Below are positions 36,771 through 45,872 of a stretch of DNA of 64,000 bases, one piece after another. The DNA is taken from contig JAMJFZ010003721.1 of the NCBI GenBank assembly GCA_026225945.1, positions 62,001 to 126,000 of the forward strand. The letters run 5' to 3'. The stretch comes from Cricetomys ansorgei (taxonomy: Eukaryota > Chordata > Mammalia > Rodentia > Nesomyidae). The position numbers and the translations under genes were made by a program. The notes under the pieces were generated by a model. The model had not been told where the DNA came from and ran no database searches. It saw only the letters and a list, made by a program, of their open reading frames with translations. Every line of letters begins with the position of its first letter. Within the stretch, counting starts at the first letter, position 1.

Positions 36771-36952
36771 TTGAAGGCAGATCCTGCATTTTGGGAATAT
36801 AAAAACAGTCCCTAAAATGCCTCAGTTTATCTTCCTCGTCCAATCGGAGGGCAACCTTCTCATCTGTTGTGTGGCATTTGAGTTCAGCTGCGATGCGCTG
36901 CACTGTATCAGCAGGGCATTCAAGAGGTGAGGGCTCCATCACACACTGTTAT
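36771..36952 (-). CDS. Kynu: Kynureninase, first coding exon (exon 2, with start codon)
   Basis: This is a 182-bp exon on the minus strand. The acceptor is a pyrimidine-rich ttttacttccttcttag and the donor is A|GTAAGA at 36770. Thirteen bases of 5' UTR precede the ATG at 36939. That ATG has G at -3 and G at +4, a good Kozak context, and an in-frame TAA lies 12 bases upstream within the exon, so this is the first possible start in frame. The exon encodes 56 residues plus one base: [20 protein letters not shown], a stretch with [12 protein letters not shown], and [11 protein letters not shown]. This closely follows the N-terminus of mammalian kynureninase. The leftover A joins TT of the next exon to make Ile. 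The enzyme hydrolyses kynurenine to anthranilate and 3-hydroxykynurenine to 3-hydroxyanthranilate using PLP. Confidence 0.96.
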
Positions 36953-37086
36953 CTAAGAAGGAAGTAAAATGATGAGACAATCTAGCCATCATCATTGCTC
37001 TGCAGAATATTAGCTCTTTAGAGGGTGCACCATGGTTTTAAACTAAGATTCCCATTTTTGAAACTTCAGAAACAACAGAATTGCAG

Positions 37087-37240
37087 ATAGGGGTAGTAGT
37101 ACACACCTGTAATCCTGGAACTGGAAGGCTGAGGCAAGAAGATTGCAGAGACAGGCAGCTTGGGCTACACAGTGAGTGTCAAAGCGGGATGGCTACATAC
37201 TTAAACCCAGCGCCCCCCCCCTCCAAATTAAACAAACAAA
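37087..37240 (+). repeat. B1 SINE
   Basis: 'gtagtacacacctgtaatcctggaactggaaggctgaggcaagaag' and 'cttgggctacacagtgag' mark the B1 body; a C run and an A-rich tail follow. Confidence 0.75.
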
Positions 37241-37242
37241 AA

Positions 37243-37368
37243 TGGCTGGAGATTGGGCACCAAGAATAAAGACCCTTGCTGCCAAGCCTGAAAACCTAAG
37301 TTTCATTCTTGTGACCCACACAGTAGAAGGAATAATATAATTACTTGCCTAATATCTCAGCCTGAGTG
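37243..37368 (+). repeat. tRNA-derived B2/B3/B4-type SINE
   Basis: 'ggctggagattgggcacc', 'cccttgctgccaagcctgaaaacctaagtttcattcttgtgacccacacagtagaagg' follow the tRNA-like A and B box head of rodent SINEs. The subfamily is unsure. It ends in the GATA tract. Confidence 0.6.
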
Positions 37369-37380
37369 AGATAGATAGAT

Positions 37381-37424
<44 letters not shown>
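37369..37424. repeat. (GATA)n microsatellite
   Basis: About 13 GATA units, nearly perfect, expanded at the 3' end of the preceding SINE. Confidence 0.95.
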
Positions 37425-37464
37425 TGAAAATAGTAACACAGAGATGTCTGAAAATACTTTATGT

Positions 37465-37590
37465 ACAGTGGCACAATAGGGAGGCAGAGACAAACCTCTG
37501 TAAGTTTGAGGCTAACCTGGATTACATAGAGATTTCCAGGCTAAACAGAGATGCATAATGATATCTTGTCTAAATAAACAAAAAACAAAA
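37465..37590 (+). repeat. B1 SINE, 5'-truncated
   Basis: 'gggaggcagagacaaacctctgtaagtttgaggctaacctggattacatagagatttccagg' is a B1 body with an A-rich tail at 37575. Confidence 0.75.
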
Positions 37591-37639
37591 ACAAAGAGTG
37601 CTAAGACTGAAGAAGAGTTTATTTTTGTTGTTAATGTTA

Positions 37640-37990
37640 TTTTTTGATTTTGTATTTGCTTTTATGGGGTGTGAGGTGCATGTATATATGTATGCATGCA
37701 TGTAGGCATGTGTTTTTCTGTGTGTATGTGCTGTGTGTTTCTGGGTTGTAAATCTGTGTGTGTGCATGTGGAAGCTGAAGGTCAATGTTGGTATCTCAGT
37801 CTTACATTCATGACACAAGGGCTCTCGCTGAACCTGAAGCTGACTAGTAGTTTAGGCTAGCTTGCTAGTGAGCTCCAGAAGCCTGACAGTCCCCATCCTT
37901 CCCTCATACTGGGGTTCCAGATGCATGATGCTGCACCTAGACTTTTCCATGCATTCTGCAGATCTGCATCATGTTGTCACTCTTGTATGG
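37640..37990 (-). repeat. B4-type SINE, antisense, with TG-rich tail
   Basis: A TG-rich tail (37660-37765) is followed by 'tggaagctgaaggtcaatgttggt', 'gtttaggctagcttgctagtgagctccag' and 'ccccatccttccctcatactggggttccagatgcatg'. That is the order of a reversed B4 (tRNA head, B1-like middle). Confidence 0.55.
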
Positions 37991-38044
37991 CAAATAGTTC
38001 CTTTACTCTCCTCATTCCATTATTTTCTAATTTTAGAATTTATT

Positions 38045-38250
38045 TATTTTTACTTTTTGTGTGTGATTATTTGTCTGCCTGTATGTATGTGCATCACATG
38101 TGTGCAGTGTCCATGGAGGCCAGAAGAGGGCATTGGTTCCCTGGAATTCAAGTTACAGGCATCTGTTAAGCCATGTTGGTGCTGGGAAGGAAAGCCATGT
38201 TCTCTACAAAAAAAGCAGAGAACTTAGTCTCTGAGCCATCTCTCTACCCT
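38045..38250 (-). repeat. B3 SINE, antisense
   Basis: 'gtccatggaggccagaagagggcattggttccctggaattcaagttacaggcatctg' and 'gtctctgagccatctctctaccc' are clear antisense B3 landmarks. Confidence 0.8.
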
Positions 38251-38689
38251 CATTCCATTCTTATTTGAAAAAACCAGACCACACATTTATTGTTTGATCT
38301 GGTTCTGTCTAGCTATTTTACTAGGATGTGACAATGAAGACAGATTTTTTTTTTAAGTGAAGGTACCTAATTCTTCATGTAACATTTTAAAACTGTGGAT
38401 AACTAAAAGCTTAAAAAGATTCTTTAGTGTATATGCAAATTATTGATGGAAAAGCAAATTATCTCTGAGTGTCTTCTTTCCCTCAATATGATACTAGAGC
38501 AATTGAGCCACCTGCTGCTTCTCAATGACCCTGTGGTATTTCTTGAAATCACAGTCTACTCTGTTTCATAATCGTTGAGAATTCTCTGATGTTTGAGGAA
38601 ATTCATTTCATGTTTCTGAGGGCCACTGAAGTTTATTATTTATTGAATTTTAACTTTTTTTTAATTTACTTTTTTAAAAAATTTAATTA

Positions 38690-38865
38690 ACACAGCATAT
38701 GTATAATATGTATGGGGACACTAACTGTCACTGAGCATGTATAGATGTTGGAGATAAACTGCTAGGAATCAGTTCTCTCTTTGTACTGCAGGTCTGGGTA
38801 TTCAATTTGGGCTGCCAGCCTGTGTAGCAAAGCATTTTTATCAGTTGAGCTATCTCACTAGCCTG
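38690..38865 (-). repeat. tRNA-derived SINE, antisense
   Basis: 'gataaactgctaggaatcagttctctctttgtactgcaggtctgggtattcaatttgggctgccagcctg' ends in 'gttgagctatctcactagcc', the reverse of a tRNA-like SINE head. Diverged, subfamily unsure. Confidence 0.6.
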
Positions 38866-39594
38866 ACAATGAAGGTTTAATCTCATTTTAACTTCATTCA
38901 TTCATTAATTTATTCATTTATATTTCCCCTCAATTTTAGGTTTTTGAAATCGAGTAAGAAAGATGTTAAAGATAACCATATTCTCCTTAGACTTCTTTGA
39001 TTTACATGTGGTACTTCTGTTATCTTCATCTATATATTCCCCCAGTTATGCCTTTAAGACACATCCTTTTCAGATTCCTTTCATGGGACTCTGACATGGT
39101 GAAAGGGCAGCAGATAAGGCTGTAACTGCCAATTCTTGCAGAATTTCCATTTTGTGAAAGAAGGGGGGGGGATAAATACTGTAGTAAATATTGTAGGTAA
39201 TTTTAAGTTCTAAGGGGACAGAATAATAGGATGCAGCTTCTGTTTAGCTGATCAACCTCAGTGGGACCATGTGCCTTAATCATGATGAAGATCTCAATTT
39301 GGAGGAAGATGATAGTTAGTGAAAGATCCAGAGCAGGAGATCATTGTAGCCTGGTCAACCCATACCCTGTAGGGTTGAGGGGTGAAATAGAGTGAAGTAG
39401 ACAACAGCGGATGTTAGTCATGGAGAACTTCTGTGGGTGAAAGAGGCTTTGTGATACTTGTTGAATAGAAAATTTGCTTACTTAGCATAAAACTGAAGAG
39501 TTAAAATTACATTATATAAATATGCATTAAATGAAAATCAGTATGTATTGTGAATTATAGTAATTTAAAAGGGAGAATTATAATAATTTAATAG

Positions 39595-39847
39595 GTAGCT
39601 GGAGAGATGGCTAAGCAAATCAAAGTACTTGTTGCATAAGTCTTTCAACTTGGGTTTGATTCTCAGAAACAGAATGAAAAAAGCCAGATGTGGTGACATA
39701 CATCTGTAATCGTAGTACTCCTATAATAAGATGGGAGGTGGAAACAGGAAAACTACCCAGAGTCCCCTGGGGCAACTAGCCTAGAGTGTGATCTTGGCAG
39801 AAACAATTTAAATTTAAAGCCCCTCTGTCCATACTAACATACATAAA

Positions 39848-39855
<8 letters not shown>
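39595..39855 (+). repeat. B4-type SINE
   Basis: The head 'agctggagagatggctaagc' is followed by a B1-like middle 'ccagatgtggtgacatacatctgtaatcg' and 'cctataataagatgggaggtggaaacagg', then a tRNA-SINE right end, in the B4 order. Nearly complete. Confidence 0.75.

Positions 39856-39904
<49 letters not shown>
39856..39904. repeat. (CA)n microsatellite
   Basis: About 24 uninterrupted CA units at the 3' end of the B4 element. Confidence 0.95.
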
Positions 39905-39906
<2 letters not shown>

Positions 39907-41726
39907 TACTAATACTAGTGATAATAAATAAAATTTTAAGATCTTAAAGGATTTTAAAACGGGAAGACTGAGTTCATGATACATTTGGTAACAAAAAATA
40001 GACAGGGTGACAAAGGTTACTCCTTAGTGAGAGAATTCAGAGTCCTACATAGAAAATATTCGATTTTATAAGTATTGAACATGTAGCGAGTGATGCTAAG
40101 GTGGCCACTGCCATCTGAGTCTGCAATGTAGAGTGTGTGTGACTTTTGTTTTTCACTTCACACTGAGCTGAGATTGGGTAGAGTTCAAAACTGGCATGGG
40201 AGAAGCTTTAAAACTGCATTTTATCTTCTATCCTTCCTTTTCTAGTCGAGTCTAACCAAAATACAGTCTTAAACAATAGCTGAAATGATGATACTTTCAG
40301 TGTCTTGCCATAATGTTACCATGTATCTTTCTCACAAGACTATCTATCTCTGTGAATTTTCTCACTCTACTTTCTTTCCCCAAATCATGCTGCTTTTACC
40401 CCTGTATGTTCAGATCCCAGGCATTTTTCAATGACCAAAATCAAACACCACATTTTTCTTCAACTCAGTCATGTTGTCTCTACTAAAAGTAGTCCATCTA
40501 GCTCTAAGCATCAGTAACATTTACAAGCACACATCTTATAATAATGGATATGTTATTTCAGGTACTATATTTATTTAGGTACATGTGTGGATGAGATAGA
40601 TAGAACATGCTTGCATGCTGTGCCTACAACTTGATTTTTAATTGAGTCCTACTGGAGTATCTTTTGATGTAGGAAACTTGAATATAAATGACTGTGTCTC
40701 TCCCTTGATCTGACTAGTTGCAAGGTCACATTTGGTTAGACTTTGCCTGAACATTTGACCATGTATTTGCTGTTTGTGAGTGATTTGCAGCAATTCTCTC
40801 CAGGGGGTGGGCATAGTATTTAGCTGAGTATAATACCAAATTGTTCCAAGAATTTGAACTATGACAGAGATTGATTCATTCAGGTAGAAACAGTATCATG
40901 AATTTCAAAGAATCAAAGAGAAGCTATGAAATACTGGGGATCAAGAGCATATGGCCACAAGAGACTCATTTTTATTTTCAAAGTAAAAGAGAAGTACTGA
41001 TTATTAAATCATGATTCCAGCAACAAATAAGGTCACTGATTTTGGGGACTAAAGAGTGAAGACTCTTAACAAATATAGGCTGATCCTGTGTTGAGAGTCA
41101 CAGAACCCTGTCATGCAGCAAGCTGTGTGCAAAGGTCCAGGAGCCTATTTGAAGGCGCTCCTAATCCTCCTGGAGTGTTCTGTGACCCTGCTGTGAGGTG
41201 TGTCCTATCACAGATCTGTTACAATGGGTTCTTGTCAGTTTTGTTAAAGTGTATTCCACAGGGACTGCATCATGTTTATTTTCTTACAATGGTTACTCCA
41301 TTGCTAAGTGACGTTGTTTATGTAGACTATGCCCTAAAACAAAATGTCAGCTGAGTAAGAGAAGTCAAACAGCCTGGTGAACTATGTGACATGAGCAATA
41401 ATCTGCTCCTAGGAGAATGTGCCCTCTTTCACTGTGACCACAGGGACAACAATTCTCTAACACTATTAGTGAAACTCAGAGTCAAGAGTTTGCCTTATGC
41501 TTGGGATTTTATTTGGAGAGCTGCCACGTTGATATTTCTTTGGGGACAAGGAAATTCTGAGAGATTATTTCATTTCTGAGATCAGTTTCATTGTCATATT
41601 TTGAGCAGCACTCTAGTGTCCTCACAGGGAGCATTTGTTAACCCTGTGCAATCTTCTGTAGCCACATTTTAATGTTGCTATCATTCCTTCAATCTGTGAA
41701 ATACTGGTGAAATACCTACAAATGAA
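39905..41726. other. Unique sequence
   Basis: No exon or repeat family recognised. A slightly GC-richer block at 41.08-41.35 kb has an 88-aa plus ORF with no known domain. Confidence 0.45.
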
Positions 41727-41875
41727 ACTCGGAGTGTTAGCACATGCCTCTAATCTCAGCACTAGGAAGGCTGAGGCAGGGGATTGACTTGAATTCAATA
41801 TCACCCTGGGCTACACAGTGAGTTCCAGGCAATTTTGTACAACATCATAAAACCCTGTCTTATATAACAACAACA
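41727..41875 (+). repeat. B1 SINE
   Basis: 'gcacatgcctctaatctcagcactaggaaggctgaggcagg' and 'ccctgggctacacagtgagttccagg' with the tail 'aaaccctgtcttat' followed by AAC repeats. Confidence 0.85.
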
Positions 41876-41884
41876 GTAGCAACA

Positions 41885-42770
41885 TGTGGCCGTAAATTCA
41901 CCAGATAGAGACGTTGAATCTGGGCCAAAGCTTTTTATTATTTGGCCTAATTCAATCACTGGTTCTAACCTGGAGACCCAGAGCATTTAAGCCTCCTTAC
42001 AATCTAATCTATTTCTGAGGCTTTACTGCTGGCTAAGCTCCTTTTGAACCCAAAGCAGTACTGAACTCAACTAACTTTTCTGGTTCAAACTCTTCTCCAA
42101 GTTGACTGGTTCATACTGACCTTCTGAACCAGCGTATTGTTTCTAACTGAACTCTTCTGACTTCACAGACTCTAGTTGACTCTCTGCCCCAGACTGAACT
42201 GCTCTGCTCAGCTTCAAACTGATTAACTCTTCCTATTTGATATTGACTTATGCCAAACTGCCTCTGTGTCTCTTGCCCAGTCTGTTTCTGTAACTCACTG
42301 CTCCATACAGCCTCAGTCAGCCTCTTGCTTCATTGTCTCTGTGTCTTTTCCTCCTTTTGCCTGCTTCAGAGTGCTTGCCTCATATCGCCTGCTGTAACTG
42401 ACTCTGCTCTGAGTTGAGAGACTGTGTTTTTATCATGAGACTTGGACACATCCTCACTCTGACTCATGTTGGTAACTCTTCCTCACTTTGGGTCATTTTG
42501 CCTCTAACTCATCTCAGAGGTCTCTTCCTGTGTGACACTAACTCCTTACTGAGCTCTGCTTCCTGCGTCTGCTTTCACACTGTTTCTGTCTTAGGGAATA
42601 AACTACCATTGCCTTTTGAATCCTGGGACTATTTGTGTATACTAACATTCTTAACATTCTTTCTATATTCCATCCAGACCACACAGGCCTCTGATGTAAT
42701 TCTTTCATATAGAGCCTGGAATATAGACCCTTCCTAGATTTCACATAGGCCTATTCCTCTACAACAATCT
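41885..42770 (-). repeat. LTR-like element with CTGAACT-rich region
   Basis: From 42.0 to 42.5 kb the plus strand is pyrimidine-rich with many diverged CTGAACT/CTGACT units. This is a pattern I associate with rodent ERV LTRs of the RMER type. On the minus strand an AATAAAAAGC polyadenylation-like signal lies near 41935. A short B1-like antisense scrap (gccttttgaatcctgggact) is at 42610. The 107-aa plus ORF is a by-product. Confidence 0.4.
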
Positions 42771-42884
42771 AAAAATGGTCTTCCTAGTTACTTACACATA
42801 TTTTAACATGCAACAAAACAATATGAGAAAAAAAAGATAATAATTTATGTGAACAAATGTAGAGACTTTCTAAATGTAAGAAGA

Positions 42885-43010
42885 CTGGTAGTTATTCAAC
42901 CACCAATTCAATAAATGTTTATTGAGCATCTACTATGGCTCAGGCATATAGCTCCGAAAAAGTAAAATAATCCTTCTGACCTCATGACAAAGCATGTGAA
43001 CAACATACAA
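42885..43010 (+). repeat. L2-like ancient LINE fragment
   Basis: 'attcaataaatgtttattgagcatctactatggctcaggcat' has the hallmark of the conserved ancient L2/MIR-class 3' end. Confidence 0.5.
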
Positions 43011-43024
43011 AGTAAATCATGATG

Positions 43025-43143
43025 GCCACAGTTACACATATCTATTACCATAGTAATCTTACTGAGGAAAAGACTGAAGGATCATGAGTTCAAGACCAGC
43101 CTTGACTACCTAGCCAGACTCAATCCTAAAACAAACAAGAAAA
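43025..43143 (+). repeat. B1-type SINE, old
   Basis: 'aggatcatgagttcaagaccagccttgactacctagcc' with an AAACAAACAAG tail; left part diverged. Confidence 0.65.
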
Positions 43144-43149
43144 GTGTTA

Positions 43150-43240
43150 GTATGTTTGCATTTACATCTATTTAGTCCTTGTAACAATACTAAGGAGTTA
43201 GAGTCATTTACCTTAATCTAGAGGCCAAAGCCTTTATAAC
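43150..43240 (-). repeat. MIR-like fragment
   Basis: 'atttagtccttgtaacaatactaaggagttagagtcatt' resembles the reverse complement of MIR. Tentative. Confidence 0.35.
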
Positions 43241-43343
43241 GTATTCAAAAAACGGCCAATGCAGTTTTTGTTAAGTGTGTCTGAGAGTGTAGGGCAAACT
43301 GAGCGTCTCCTGAAGAAGCATGTAGTCAGATGCATAGAGAAAA

Positions 43344-43446
43344 CCCCCTGCTCAGAGGGAGAAAAACCCCTGCTCAGAGGGAGAAAAACCCCTGCTCAGA
43401 GGGAGAAAACTCCCTGCTTAGAGGGAGAAAAGCCTGCTCAGAGGAG
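43344..43446 (+). repeat. 22-bp minisatellite, about five copies
   Basis: Units of the form CCCTGCTCAGAGGGAGAAAA repeat. TGCTCAG/TGCTTAG begins at 43349, 43371, 43393, 43415 and 43435, spacings of 22, 22, 22 and 20 bp. The first three copies are almost identical. The ORF at 43259-43570 reads through it but has no other support. Confidence 0.95.
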
Positions 43447-43584
43447 CCTCCCATTTCTTGTAACCTGTTTCCTGAGTTTTAAAATCAATGGTTTTAGCTT
43501 AATCCCCTTTTCTCTTGTTTCTCTTTTCAATTCCACACAAAGTCTACACAGCAGCATAGTCTATATGTGAATCAATTTCTTCTT

Positions 43585-43690
43585 AAAAAAATACTTGGAG
43601 ACAGAGCATCATGATGCAGCCCAGGCTTATGTGAAGCCCATGACTCTCCTACTTCCTGAATTACAGGTACAGGACTATATGTCTTTATTT
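43585..43690 (-). repeat. B1-type SINE fragment, antisense
   Basis: 'cttggagacagagcatcatgatgcagcccaggc' and 'cctacttcctgaattacagg' are the reverse of an old B1. Confidence 0.55.
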
Positions 43691-45220
43691 TAATATTTTA
43701 AATTCTAACCCCTTCAGGCAAAAGTGTGGCTGTTTCCACCTCTGGGCTTGTTACACCTGAGGTAGGAGGAGATACTGGACAATGTCTTCTCTGAAATAGT
43801 GTCTCTTTCCCAATTATCCCTCTGTCTACAGCTCCAATAGGCTGCAATGGGCATTCAAGGCCCTCACCCCAAGATAGCTCTTGATTAGCTCATACTAATT
43901 GTTGCTTAATTTTGCATTCATACCACCAGCTAAGACAATTAGTGCTTCAAAACAAAATTTTATGCCCTGTTTAGGCTTATCATTTGTAAGTAAACTGACA
44001 TGATTTGTTTGAAAATGAGGACATTAATTCTTAGTTTAAAATAACTGTTATATTTCATGTATTTAGCATGGTTTGATTTTACAAAGGTTAGACAAACTTG
44101 TCATGTGCTGGCAGACAAATCACCTGAACACTCTTTGGTCATTGTTATATAAAATAATGTTTAATTAAACTTTTTCCCAGTAGACTGTGTTTAGCATCAA
44201 GTCAATTTAAATATCAATGTGTTTTGATGGAAATTGATTTCATCCTCAATTATAAACGTGAAAATTTGAAAACTGTATCTTTATAGTTTTATTTATGTTG
44301 CTAAATGTCTACAGTTGAAAGGTTGTATTTACTAAAAGTTGATCATTTGTAAAGAATAGCAGAGTTCAGATCTCCTCCTGACCCTACTGGTCTAAGGTTA
44401 ACCAGTTAAATAAATGTCCCCGTATTCAACAGTTAATCTTTACACAGCCATGGGTCATTCCCATTCTGAAGTGAGGACATGAATGCCTCTTTCAAAGTTT
44501 ATTAGCTGGTAAATATACATTCATAGAATGTCATTCTTCATTGTGAAAATACAAAGTTTATATACAGGTACACAAAGCATGCTTCTGTGGGAATGTCATT
44601 GAGAATTATGTGACAACACAGTACAACTAGCCAAGCAAAGAAGTAGAAGATCCTTGTGTTTGTCCCTAAGTTCCTAATCTAGTGAACATTGGAAACAAAA
44701 ACTGTTTATCAAACACAGAAAAAAAAAAATAAAAAAGACTTCCTATTCTTAAGCAAATGCTTTAGAAATAAAAGAGGAAGAAACTCCACTCTCGGAGAGA
44801 TACTTTCGCTTTTGTAAATGTTAATGTGGCTAACAACAGCACAGGACAAAAACACAAAACCAGAAATCATAAAGCTTATTTAAACGTGTCTTTTCCTCAT
44901 CTGGATTTATTCTGACTATTTAAACTAGCATAACTACAGGGCTAGCCTGCATGTAATCAAGTTTAGTAGATGAACTGCAGTGTTTTGTCTCACTATGTTC
45001 TTTAAGGTCTTTTCTTATACTGGGCTTAAAGGTATGGGAACTGAGGGAGGCTGTGCTAGTTTTGCTTATGAAGATAATTTCCACAAAACAACAAGCCAGG
45101 AAGAGATATCTCCAAAGGACTGCACCCTAGTAGCAGAGAGTAGTTCAGTTTGGGAAAAAAAGAGAAACAGCAGTGAATGTACATTTCTCTACACGACCAT
45201 GCCAAGGCATCTCTGCTCAC
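43691..45220. other. Unique sequence
   Basis: No repeat family recognised. The 98-aa plus ORF at 44980-45276 runs against the putative Kynu exon 1 and has no known domain. Confidence 0.45.
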
Positions 45221-45480
45221 CTGCTCAGATCCTGACAGGGTCCTCAGCTTCTGGTGCCTTCTCAGGGGATGCTTGATATTTCTTTGTCACTAGCCAGGTG
45301 GTCTCAGGCCTGATGAATTCTAACAACTGATCAGACTCCACCCTCTGGGAAATTTGCAAGCCAACTTTAGCTCCTCCCTCCCTGTTTAATCACGTTGCAA
45401 ATCTCTAGCCACTGACAAAAAGGAAGCAAACTCCTGCACCTCCCACGCAGTCTGCTGACTATCTGGCTCTGCTGAGGGGG
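45221..45480 (-). other. Kynu: Candidate non-coding first exon of Kynu (5' UTR)
   Basis: Read on the minus strand, this block is GC-richer than its surroundings. It contains no ATG and ends in GAGCAG|GTGAGC at 45221/45220, close to a perfect splice-donor consensus. Mammalian Kynu is known to have a non-coding first exon upstream of the ATG exon, and the ATG exon here starts with a good acceptor, so an upstream exon must exist. The position, no-ATG content and donor make this the best candidate, but it rests on inference. The 5' end is uncertain. Confidence 0.35.
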
Positions 45481-45620
45481 TCTTCCACAGAGCTCCTATC
45501 TAAAAACCTGCGGATATTTCCTCATCCTCCGTGTAGCTCTGAGGAGATCACTGAGTCAGGACTCCCAAAATCGGCATCTGTTTTTCTCTTTGTGCTCTGG
45601 AATATTCTGAACCCTGGAGA
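45481..45620 (-). promoter_or_regulatory. Kynu: Candidate Kynu promoter region
   Basis: Upstream of the candidate exon 1 on the minus strand there is a weak TATA-like TTTTTAGA near 45500 and a consensus AP-1 site TGAGTCA at 45552-45558. There is no CpG island. This depends wholly on the exon 1 call. Confidence 0.25.
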
Positions 45621-45749
45621 AATTTACTCTTTCAGCTCTGAACACATTTTTTTTTGATTTTGAGACAATGACCTCCAATTAAGTTCGATTGCTAGGGTTT
45701 TTGACATATAATGGACATATAAAAATTTTATTTCAGAAGTTTAAAATAA

Positions 45750-45820
45750 AGTGGTTGTGGTAGTATATAACACTAACTCAAACACTCTGGACTAAAACCT
45801 GAGGACTGCTCCTCCAAAAA

Positions 45821-45872
<52 letters not shown>
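45750..45872 (+). repeat. Truncated SINE with (TAAA)n tail
   Basis: A short B1-like piece (gtggttgtggtagtatataacac) leads into about 14 TAAA units (45816-45872). The microsatellite is certain, the SINE part tentative. Confidence 0.6.

Larger units (their letters stand above)
36953..45220 (-). other. Kynu: Putative Kynu intron 1
   Basis: If the exon 1 call at 45221 is right, this is an 8.27-kb intron in the 5' UTR. It is rich in SINEs (37.1-39.9 kb, 41.7-43.7 kb). No other splice donor with a clear upstream exon was noticed, but I could not check this exhaustively. Confidence 0.4.

Noticed and set aside
36940..36942. GTG immediately upstream of the Kynu ATG as a start codon
   Set aside because: The ATG at 36939 has a good Kozak context and matches the conserved start (MEPS...). 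A GTG start is not expected for this protein.
43344..43446. Short regular repeats as a possible CRISPR array
   Set aside because: The 22-bp units are directly adjacent with no spacers, and the DNA is mammalian.
43259..43570. 103-aa ORF over the 22-bp minisatellite
   Set aside because: Its repeat of an EGEKP-type motif is just the 22-bp unit read in shifting frame. No further support.
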